Source: Flavobacterium psychrophilum (GTDB lineage: Bacteria > Bacteroidota > Bacteroidia > Flavobacteriales > Flavobacteriaceae). From it: a stretch of DNA of 10,373 bases. Below are positions 1 through 7,354 of this stretch, piece after piece. Made by a program: the position numbers and the translations under genes. The notes under the pieces are model-generated. The model saw only the letters and a list, made by a program, of their open reading frames with translations, was not told where the DNA came from and searched no databases. The stretch's first letter is position 1. Each line of letters starts with the position of its first letter. The stretch lies in assembly GCA_003243255.1 (NCBI GenBank), contig QFQM01000156.1, positions 1-10,373 on the forward strand, given 5' to 3'.

Positions 1-2360
1 TAAGTCCTCTGGTTGCAAGCATCTCTTTCCATAAAGTTTTAGAAGCCCTGGAAAAGATTGCAGAATCGGATGTGGACTACCGTTCGGATTATGCTAAAGC
101 ACTGCTACGGCATACCGAGCCTTACCCTGAACTTCGTGAAGGTATTTCAGACCTTTCACAACTTGAAAAACATAAAGACCTCATAAAAAACCTGCTTGCC
201 GACCTTTTCCCTACTGCCCTGCAGAAAAACGAGATTAAGGCCGCAGCTATTCCTTTTTTCAATTTTACCTTTAACCGTACCGAACGTTTTGAAACCATCC
301 TTGCTAATGCAGGCGATGATTTTGGTATGGCTATCCGTAATTTTGAACAGCATGAATTTTACATTTTTTGTTGTTGTCTTGTGCTGAACAGCTACTATGG
401 CCAGCATTTTGACTTCAGCAGACCGTTGTTTTATGATATACCGGATCAGGATGGTGTAATGAGGCATTACCGCATTTTATATAATGCTGACTTTTTGGAA
501 ATAATACCTACCGAAAAAGCGATAAAAATTACCCCTGAGGACATTACTCTCCTCATGAATAACTTTGATGACCTTGAGCTTTGGCAACAAAAGTTTCCTC
601 CGGAAAGCTGGGAAGTAAAAGGTTTTGGTATTATATCGCTGTTTGATGCCACAAGCGAGATCGCTATCTCTAACCTGAAGACAAATCTTCTCCTTGCCAA
701 CAGCAGTCACCCTGACAAAGCAACTATCAAGGAAAACTTTGAAGACATTTTCAGGTCAATCTACAGGATACCGGATTTGCATATCGGTTTTACCGAAATA
801 AGCATGGATGACAATCTGTTTAAGATTGCTCCTTTTAAGCCTCTTAAAAGCTACATCTTGTCAGGCTGTGATGAAATTAATTGCAATGATGTCTTCTGCC
901 AGGAAACACTCCAAACGATGCTGGACGACAAGAAAAGCTTTATTATCTCCGATGTAGAGACTTATCTGGCTAATAACGAAGTAGACAAGGATTTTGCAGA
1001 GCATTTGCTTTCGCAAAATATAAAAAGCTGTATTCTCGCTCCAATCATTAAAAATGATAAGCTGCTTGGCTTTTTTGAGGTGGTTTCCTCAAGGCCGCGC
1101 GAACTTAACAGTATTAATGCTGTAAAACTGGACTACGTACTTCCGTATCTGACAGATACCATTGACCGCAACTATTCTGAACTTCAGAATGAGATCGATG
1201 CTATCATACAAAATGAGTATACCGCTATTCACCATAGCGTATACTGGAAGTTTAAAGAAGAAGCCCTGAAACACATCGTTAGCCCGGACAAGGAAAATCT
1301 TGCCTACAAAGAGATCGTATTCAAAGAGGTCTATCCGTTATACGGACAAATTGACATTAAAGGCTCATCGACTGCCAGAAATGAATCGATAGAAAAAGAC
1401 CTTATCCGACAGATCGAAAAGCTGCTTTCGGTATTTCGTTTCATTTATAATCAGGAAAAACTTCCGCTTATAGAACAGCACATTTATGAGCTGGAAAATA
1501 TGGAGGGTGAACTTAAAAGTTCGCTTAAAGCCGATACTGAATCGATAGTGCAAAGTTATATTGCAAATGAGATACATCCGGTTCTAAAACACTTTGACAC
1601 CGCTAACAATGAGGTGCATGAGAAGATTGCTTCTTACTTTGACACTCTTGACAGCAAAGTGAAAATGGTGTACGAGAGCCGAAAGGATTTTGACGAAACC
1701 CTGTCGATGATCAATAAACAAATGGCGGAAGTACTCGACAAAAAGCAGGCAGAGGCACAAGCCTTTTTCCCACATTATTACGAGCGTTTCAAAACTGATG
1801 GAGTAGAGCACAACCTGTATATAGGCGCCTCAATTTCACCAAACCACAATTACAGTCCGCTATACCTTAGCAACCTTAGGTTATGGCAGTTGCAATCGAT
1901 GTGTGAAATGGAAAACGAGTACTACAAGATCCGCCCTACCCTGCCGTATGAGCTTGATGTAACCTCGCTGATACTGGTATTCAGTTCGCCTATATCTATC
2001 CGCTTCAGGATGGACGAAAAACGTTTTGATGTGGATGGCACTTATAATGCACGTTACGAAGTCGTAAAAAAACGAATTGACAAAGCTTTTATCAAAGGGA
2101 CTACGCAACGTATTACCGAAAAAGGTAAAATAACCATTGTTTACTCGCACAGGCAGGAAGAACTGGAGTACAGAAGATATATACAATACCTTCAGCACAA
2201 CAACATTCTTGACAACAACATTGAAAGCCTTGAAGTGGAAGACCTTCAGGGTGTAACGGGCTTAAAAGCACTTCGTGTTGGGATACTTTACAACAACAAT
2301 CTCAATTCAAACGAGATGCTGAGCTACGAAAATCTTTTGAAAGAAATATCTAATAAATAA
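1..2360 (+). CDS. GAF domain-containing protein, 5'-truncated by the window edge
   Basis: Large cytoplasmic protein with one recognisable GAF-type small-molecule/signal sensing domain; the ligand and output are unknown. The frame is open to the left edge. The GTG at 72 is not the real start, because the codons before it (from base 3) read SPLVASISFHKVLEALEKIA, which is protein-like and joins smoothly to the rest. About 785 residues are visible. Counting from base 72, residues 1-235 are an uncharacterised, mostly helical N-terminal part. Residues 238-370 carry the GAF-like domain, with the typical end SCILAPIIKNDKLLGFFEVVS. Residues 424-440 hold a conserved-looking LYGQIDIKGSSTARNESI motif, followed by a long helical, coiled-coil-like stretch (440-560). 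The end (600-760) is alpha/beta. There is no signal peptide or membrane helix. It converges on the HD-PycTM gene and shares its terminator. The GAF call is reasonably sure; the function is unknown. Confidence 0.85.
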   Translation, partial: SPLVASISFHKVLEALEKIAESDVDYRSDYAKALLRHTEPYPELREGISDLSQLEKHKDLIKNLLADLFPTALQKNEIKAAAIPFFNFTFNRTERFETILANAGDDFGMAIRNFEQHEFYIFCCCLVLNSYYGQHFDFSRPLFYDIPDQDGVMRHYRILYNADFLEIIPTEKAIKITPEDITLLMNNFDDLELWQQKFPPESWEVKGFGIISLFDATSEIAISNLKTNLLLANSSHPDKATIKENFEDIFRSIYRIPDLHIGFTEISMDDNLFKIAPFKPLKSYILSGCDEINCNDVFCQETLQTMLDDKKSFIISDVETYLANNEVDKDFAEHLLSQNIKSCILAPIIKNDKLLGFFEVVSSRPRELNSINAVKLDYVLPYLTDTIDRNYSELQNEIDAIIQNEYTAIHHSVYWKFKEEALKHIVSPDKENLAYKEIVFKEVYPLYGQIDIKGSSTARNESIEKDLIRQIEKLLSVFRFIYNQEKLPLIEQHIYELENMEGELKSSLKADTESIVQSYIANEIHPVLKHFDTANNEVHEKIASYFDTLDSKVKMVYESRKDFDETLSMINKQMAEVLDKKQAEAQAFFPHYYERFKTDGVEHNLYIGASISPNHNYSPLYLSNLRLWQLQSMCEMENEYYKIRPTLPYELDVTSLILVFSSPISIRFRMDEKRFDVDGTYNARYEVVKKRIDKAFIKGTTQRITEKGKITIVYSHRQEELEYRRYIQYLQHNNILDNNIESLEVEDLQGVTGLKALRVGILYNNNLNSNEMLSYENLLKEISNK

Positions 2361-2389
2361 AAAAAAGCCGCTTATTAGCGGCTTTTTTT
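2361..2389. terminator. Bidirectional intrinsic terminator between genes 1 and 2
   Basis: A GCCGC stem arm at 2367-2371 pairs with GCGGC at 2378-2382 around a short TTATTA loop. The stem has six or more A on the left and seven T on the right, so it reads as hairpin plus U-tract on both strands. It begins directly after the stop codon of the GAF gene and lies 5 bp from the stop codon of the convergent HD-PycTM gene, so it should end both transcripts. Confidence 0.9.
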
Positions 2390-2393
2390 ATCT

Positions 2394-3593
2394 CTACATA
2401 CCCTTAAAGGCAGCTACGAATGTTATTACAGAACTAATGATACCAATCATAAATATGGTATAAGTTATTCTCAGTAATTTATATTTGCGGTTAAGCACCA
2501 ATCCAAGGTAATAAAGGTCTTTTATCATTGAATTGTACAGGTAATCTTTGTCCTTCATCATTTCGTTTACCGCCCACTCATATTCTTCAACCGGCATCTT
2601 ATAAAAGTTTCCAAAGAAAAGAAGGTTCACCTTTTTATCTTCAATATCTTTTCTGGTAAAAGTTCCACTGGTTACTTTCGGCCTCGTAGACATTATGGCA
2701 AAAATGATAGAAACCACACTAAAAAATACCATTACAAAAGTCGGCACTATTAAATGCGCATTGCTGGCACTGTCAAGTTTTGGAATAAGGGTACTAAGCG
2801 ATACCGAAATAATAATGGCATTTACAGAAAGCAATATATTCGCTTTGCTATCGGCTATATCACTAAGACGGGTATGATTACTGAGCGTTACACGGAACAT
2901 GGTATCTATACCCCTGTCGGGTTTATTGTCCTTCTCTTTTTTCTCCTTTTCCTTCTTCTCTTTTTTGTCTTTATCTTTTGACTCGTCTTTCTTTTTAAGC
3001 TCGATATCAGTGATCATATTCTGAAGCCTTGCAATATTGGCTTCTTTCAGTGGTTGCAATTTTTCCTTTCCGTAATCAGAATAGAAACGATGCTCATGTA
3101 TCAGTACATTCCTGTTGATCAGTGCCCATTCCAAATCACTGAATTCCTTACCCTGTGTTATTTTCCATTCTTCACGCAGCAGCTGTGACAGATCACAGTA
3201 ATTAGGATCGGAGAAATGAGAACAGTCGGCATCCCTCATTATCATTTCCTCCCGGGTTTGAGGCTCAGCACCTATTTTGGTCACTTTTATGAGCGATGCC
3301 ACCTTTTCGATAACATCTTCCCCATAGCCATTTTCACGAAGAAAATTTCCTGCGATCACACCACTCCTCTCTTCATGATTTACCGGGCCGTCTATATAAG
3401 CCGAATCATGAAACCATGCGGCAAGCACCAGCAGCTCGGTATCTTCCTTACTAACGCCTTCTGCAACAGCAATAAGACGCACATTATTAACCACCCGTAA
3501 AGTATGGTTAAAATTGTGATATATATAATCAGGAGATAGTTTATCTTTGAATAAACCAAAAACAAAATTTTCGGCTTTTTGAACAATATTCAT
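2394..3593 (-). CDS. HD-domain phosphohydrolase fused to Pycsar-effector transmembrane domain (PycTM/DUF5706)
   Basis: A 399-residue inner-membrane protein. Residues about 20-190 form an HD metal-dependent phosphohydrolase domain with visible ligands: H30 (YHNFNHTLRV), H62-D63 (AAWFHDSAY), the NHEERS helix at 72-77, and DAD at 121-123. Residues 200-226 are an almost purely charged Lys/Glu/Asp linker. From 228 comes the PycTM domain, with the signature helix SNHTRLSDIADSKANILLSVN, two membrane helices (about 252-270 and 281-300), the RPK and LLFFGNF motifs, and a last membrane helix (about 374-394). In the family, PycTM proteins are membrane effectors of the cCMP/cUMP anti-phage Pycsar system, while HD domains often hydrolyse nucleotides or cyclic nucleotides. 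No cyclase gene is adjacent, so a housekeeping signalling role is as likely as defence. The domain calls are firm; substrate and role are inferred. The ATG at 3593 is the only sensible start. Confidence 0.88.
   Translation of the reverse strand: MNIVQKAENFVFGLFKDKLSPDYIYHNFNHTLRVVNNVRLIAVAEGVSKEDTELLVLAAWFHDSAYIDGPVNHEERSGVIAGNFLRENGYGEDVIEKVASLIKVTKIGAEPQTREEMIMRDADCSHFSDPNYCDLSQLLREEWKITQGKEFSDLEWALINRNVLIHEHRFYSDYGKEKLQPLKEANIARLQNMITDIELKKKDESKDKDKKEKKEKEKKEKDNKPDRGIDTMFRVTLSNHTRLSDIADSKANILLSVNAIIISVSLSTLIPKLDSASNAHLIVPTFVMVFFSVVSIIFAIMSTRPKVTSGTFTRKDIEDKKVNLLFFGNFYKMPVEEYEWAVNEMMKDKDYLYNSMIKDLYYLGLVLNRKYKLLRITYTIFMIGIISSVITFVAAFKGM
2929..2966. repeat. 38-nt uninterrupted pyrimidine tract encoding the charged linker
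   Basis: On the + strand every base from 2929 to 2966 is C or T. On the coding (-) strand this is all A/G and encodes part of the KKEKKEKEKKEK linker of the HD-PycTM protein. It is a low-complexity tract that could vary in length by slippage. It is not a mobile or regulatory repeat as far as can be seen. Confidence 0.75.
3542..3549 (+). promoter_or_regulatory. Candidate -7 element for gene 3
   Basis: TATCTTTG is an exact match to the Bacteroidota -7 consensus TAnnTTTG. It lies about 70 bp before the ATG of the phosphoesterase gene, inside the 5' coding part of the divergent HD-PycTM gene. The nearest upstream TTG (3514-3516) is 25 bp away, a little far for a -33 element. It would give a leader of about 60 nt. 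It is a sequence match only; chance matches occur in AT-rich DNA. Confidence 0.4.
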
Positions 3594-3619
3594 AAGCAGG
3601 AATTTAACACCACCAAATT

Positions 3620-6600
3620 ATGAAATTCTTTTGGCGTAACATAATAGTAAAAGCAAATATAAAACTCATAGTATATCTTTTTATTGCGTTAGTATTAAAT
3701 TCCTGTGCCACTCATAAGGCTCAATATGGTAAAAATGCCCTTACAACAGTTCCGGAAAAGCAAGACTCGCTTGTTTCAGAAACCGAACAAAACATCTTTT
3801 TGGTTGGAGATGCGGGCTACGCAACCCATCCCAACTCACAGCAACTATTGGCAAAAGTTAGCGAAAGGCTAAAGAATTCAGGTAAAAACACAACCCTACT
3901 TTACCTTGGTGATAATATTTATCCGCTTGGCATGCCGCCAAAAGACGCAGGTAAAGAGAGACAGGAAGCCGAAGCTTCTCTAAACAGCCAGATGGCACTG
4001 GCATCGGTTTTTGAGCGCAAGACGTATTTTATCCCCGGAAACCACGACTGGTACTATGGTCTTGATGGTCTGCACGAAGAAGAAGAATTTGTAAAGGCAG
4101 GCCTTAAAAGCAAAAAGGCTTTTCTTCCCGGAAAAGGCTGTGGCATCAATGACATTGATCTAAGCGATAACGTAGTACTCATAACTATAGACAGCCAGTG
4201 GTTTATAGAAGACTGGGATAAATACCCAACCATTAATGACGACTGTACATTAAAAACACGCAACGATCTTTTTGAAGAACTGGAAAGCCTGCTTAATAAG
4301 AATCCCGAGAAAACGATACTTTTAGCAATTCACCACCCTTTGCTTAGCAACGGTACCCACGGAGGACAGTTCTCCCTTGAAAAACAATTATTTCCGTTAG
4401 AAAGCAAAATACCGCTACCGGTTATCGGTTCGGTTATAAACCTGCTGCGTAAAACCACGGGAGCCAGCACCCAGGATCAGCAAAGCCCTATATACACATC
4501 GCTTACCAAAAGAATAAAAACACTTATACAGGAAAAGAATAATGTAATTGTAGTTTCGGGCCATGACCACAACCTGCAATATATCCATTTAGATAATATA
4601 CACCAGATCATAAGCGGTTCCGGCTCTAAAGAAGAAGCTGCAAGGGCTATATTCCCAAATGATTTTTCGTATGGAGGCAACGGCTACGCCATACTTAACA
4701 TCTGGAAGAACGGTTCTTCAAAAGTCACTTACTATTCCGTAAAAGATAATGTAGAAACCAAGTTATTCGAAACTCCTTTACTCAAAAAACCGGAACCTTT
4801 TACGGTTACTTATCCAAATACGTTCCCTTCTACTGTAACGACCTCTGTTTACACTCCCGAGATGACCAAAAAAAGTGGTGTATACAGCTTTTTGATGGGG
4901 ACACACTATAGGAAATATTTCAGCATCCCGATTACAGTACCTTCGGCAACACTGGACACGCTGTATGGAGGCCTTACTCCGGGAAGAGCCGGAGGTGGAC
5001 ATCAATCAATGTCGGTCAGGCTGATAGATAAAGATGGTAAAGAGTATGTAATGCGTGGCGTAAAGAAAAGTGCTACCCGATTCCTGCAGGCTGTAGCCTT
5101 TAAAACAAGATACATTGGCGATTCATACGAAGGAACGTATGTGGAAGATTTCCTGTTGGACTTTTATACGACAAATCACCCCTACACGCCTTTTATAGTA
5201 AATGATCTGGCTGAAGCAGCCCGAATATACCACACCAACCCTGAGCTTTATTATATCCCTAAGCAAAATGCACTGAAAGAATTCAACAGGGAATATGGCG
5301 ACCAGCTTTATATGGTTGAAGAACGCCCTACAGACGAGCATAAAGACCTTGCCAGCTTTGGTAAACCGGACGCTGTTGAAAGTACTGATGATGTGTTGCT
5401 CAACCTGCAAAAAGACAAGAAATATGTTATTGATGAGCCTTCCTATATCAAAGCCCGCCTTTTTGATATGCTTATAGGCGACTGGGACAGGCATGCTGAC
5501 CAATGGCGCTGGTCAAGGTTCAATACCAAAGACAGTGTGTACTACAAACCTATTCCCCGCGACCGTGATCAGGCTTTTGCAAAATATGGCGGTGTTGCCC
5601 TTAGTATCATCATGACGGCGCCACCTCTACGCCATATGAAAAACTTTAAGGATAATATTTCGAGCGTAAAATGGTTCAACAGGGAACCGTATGCCCAGGA
5701 TCTGGCATTCATAACTAAGTCAGGTGAAAGCGAATGGATTAAGGCGGCTCAGGAATTACAAAATGAACTCACCGATGAGGCTATAGAAAAAGCCTTTGCC
5801 GGATTGCCGAAAGAAGTACAGGACGAGACCATTACCAAAATAAAAGAATCCCTTAAAAAGCGTAGGGCAGACATTCAGAAATATGCGCTGGAATACCGTG
5901 CGGTTTTGCTGAAAACTGTGCTGATTGCAGGTACCGACAAAAAAGAAAGGTTTATCATTACGCGTATGCCTCATGGTGATACTGAAGTAAAAATGTACAG
6001 CCTTAAAAAGGATGGTACAGAAATACTATCTCTGGACAAAGTATACAACAAAAAACAAACCAGGGAACTATGGATTTATGGCTTGGATGATAATGACTCC
6101 TATGAGGTAAAAGGCAAACCGGAAAAAGCAATAACAATCCGTTTACTGGGTGGACAAAATCATGACACTTACACCATTGAAAATGGTAAAAAAGTAAAAA
6201 TATATGACTTTAAAAGTAAAGAAAACACCTATGTAACCGATAAAAAAACAAAGTTATTGCTGACCAATGATTATGAAACAAACAGCTATGACTACACTAA
6301 ACCGCAATATAATGTATGGACCCTATATCCAACCGCTGGCTATAACCCTGATGATGGCGTAAAACTAGGAGCATCAGGTGGGTATACTATCAATAATTTT
6401 AACAGGAGGCCTTTTTCTCAGAAGCATGAATTAAAGGCATATTACTATTTTGCTACCGATGGTTTTGAACTGGCATATCGGGGAAGATTTATGAAAGTAG
6501 CCAGCAAATGGAATATTGGCCTGGATGCTTTGTATACCAGCCCTAACTTCAGCATCAACTATTTTGGAGATGGTAACGAAACATCAAATTATGATGACGA

Positions 6601-7354
6601 TCTTGGAATGGATTATAACAGGGTAAAGCTACAGATCCTCAGAGCAGCACCGTCTTTCTTTAAGAATGGAAGAAATGGCAGCACGGTTGAATTCCAGCTA
6701 CCTTTTGAATCGGTTGAAGTAGACGGCACCACAAACCGTTTTGTAAACCAGCCCGGAGCCTTAAAGGATTATCTGTATGAGCACCGCCAGTTTTTGGGCG
6801 CAACGGCACGTTACAGTTTTTCTAGTTACGACAATAAATCACTGCCCTCTATGGGAATTGAATTTAACCTTTTGGGTGGATGGAAAACCAGCCTTGACCA
6901 ATTGGAACGCAATTTCCCATACCTGGAGAGTTCATTAAATATTGTCCACAAAATTTCGCACGACGATGTTTTTGTATTTGCTACTTCCTTTAAAACAAAA
7001 CTGTTGTTCAACAACAACTACGAGTTTTATCAGGCAGCTACACTAGGCGCTGAAACAGGTCTTAGAGGTTACAGGCAACAACGTTTTACAGGAAAACAGG
7101 GTTATGTACAAAGCAGCGACCTAAGGCTTATGCTTGGTAGCTGGAAAAGCTCCTTCTTACCTGTACAGTATGGAATGCTGGGAGGTTTTGACTACGGCCG
7201 TGTATGGTTAGACAATGATGATTCACGCAAATGGCATAACAGCTATGGCGGAGGTTTATGGATAAATGCCGCAGGAGCAGCGACAGCAAGACTTACTTAC
7301 TTTCAGGGTTCAGAAGGTGGCCGGGTTGCTTTTGGCTTCTCATTTGGCTTTTAA
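3620..7354 (+). CDS. Outer-membrane metallophosphoesterase with kinase-like middle region and C-terminal Omp85-type beta-barrel
   Basis: A 1244-residue exported protein. Residues 1-29 are a signal peptide ending in a lipobox (LNSC, C29). Residues 57-375 are a calcineurin-like phosphoesterase with its metal and catalytic motifs: GDAG (63-66), GDNIYP (97-102), GNHDWY (140-145), HHP (238-240) and GHDH (314-317). Residues about 440-660 show protein-kinase-like signs: a Gly-rich segment and a Lys-containing strand (456-483), then IGDWDRHADQW (619-629) and PIPRDRDQAF (644-653), resembling the catalytic DRH and metal-binding Asp motifs of HipA/CotH/FAM20-type atypical kinases. Residues about 895-1244 are a beta-barrel with the Omp85 loop-6 motif GLRGY (1147-1151) and a terminal Phe (GFSFGF). 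Phosphoesterase and barrel are clear; the kinase-like call is inference. It probably displays the enzyme at the outer membrane, acting on an unknown phosphorylated substrate. It is divergent from gene 2 and overlaps gene 4 tail to tail. Confidence 0.9.
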   Translation: MKFFWRNIIVKANIKLIVYLFIALVLNSCATHKAQYGKNALTTVPEKQDSLVSETEQNIFLVGDAGYATHPNSQQLLAKVSERLKNSGKNTTLLYLGDNIYPLGMPPKDAGKERQEAEASLNSQMALASVFERKTYFIPGNHDWYYGLDGLHEEEEFVKAGLKSKKAFLPGKGCGINDIDLSDNVVLITIDSQWFIEDWDKYPTINDDCTLKTRNDLFEELESLLNKNPEKTILLAIHHPLLSNGTHGGQFSLEKQLFPLESKIPLPVIGSVINLLRKTTGASTQDQQSPIYTSLTKRIKTLIQEKNNVIVVSGHDHNLQYIHLDNIHQIISGSGSKEEAARAIFPNDFSYGGNGYAILNIWKNGSSKVTYYSVKDNVETKLFETPLLKKPEPFTVTYPNTFPSTVTTSVYTPEMTKKSGVYSFLMGTHYRKYFSIPITVPSATLDTLYGGLTPGRAGGGHQSMSVRLIDKDGKEYVMRGVKKSATRFLQAVAFKTRYIGDSYEGTYVEDFLLDFYTTNHPYTPFIVNDLAEAARIYHTNPELYYIPKQNALKEFNREYGDQLYMVEERPTDEHKDLASFGKPDAVESTDDVLLNLQKDKKYVIDEPSYIKARLFDMLIGDWDRHADQWRWSRFNTKDSVYYKPIPRDRDQAFAKYGGVALSIIMTAPPLRHMKNFKDNISSVKWFNREPYAQDLAFITKSGESEWIKAAQELQNELTDEAIEKAFAGLPKEVQDETITKIKESLKKRRADIQKYALEYRAVLLKTVLIAGTDKKERFIITRMPHGDTEVKMYSLKKDGTEILSLDKVYNKKQTRELWIYGLDDNDSYEVKGKPEKAITIRLLGGQNHDTYTIENGKKVKIYDFKSKENTYVTDKKTKLLLTNDYETNSYDYTKPQYNVWTLYPTAGYNPDDGVKLGASGGYTINNFNRRPFSQKHELKAYYYFATDGFELAYRGRFMKVASKWNIGLDALYTSPNFSINYFGDGNETSNYDDDLGMDYNRVKLQILRAAPSFFKNGRNGSTVEFQLPFESVEVDGTTNRFVNQPGALKDYLYEHRQFLGATARYSFSSYDNKSLPSMGIEFNLLGGWKTSLDQLERNFPYLESSLNIVHKISHDDVFVFATSFKTKLLFNNNYEFYQAATLGAETGLRGYRQQRFTGKQGYVQSSDLRLMLGSWKSSFLPVQYGMLGGFDYGRVWLDNDDSRKWHNSYGGGLWINAAGAATARLTYFQGSEGGRVAFGFSFGF
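3654..3661 (-). promoter_or_regulatory. Candidate -7 element for gene 2
   Basis: On the - strand this reads TATATTTG, an exact match to TAnnTTTG. It lies about 60 bp upstream of the HD-PycTM ATG, inside the signal-peptide codons of gene 3. No TTG sits at the expected -33 distance. If it is used, the transcript would overlap the gene 3 leader in antisense. Confidence 0.35.

Noticed and set aside
1089..2198. Several antisense open frames of 60-105 codons inside the GAF gene
   Set aside because: They lie wholly within a convincing conserved coding gene, show no family motifs, and have no promoter or start context.
2394..3593. A complete Pycsar anti-phage operon
   Set aside because: No cyclase domain is found in any neighbouring frame and the gene stands alone with its own terminator; only the effector-type membrane domain is present.
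3601..3619. Inverted repeat AATTT/AAATT between genes 2 and 3
   Set aside because: The arms are only 5 bp of pure A/T in AT-rich DNA, which is expected by chance.
5123..5503. 126-codon antisense frame inside the phosphoesterase gene
   Set aside because: It covers the kinase-like region of a clearly coding gene and its translation has no domain or signal; it is a shadow frame.
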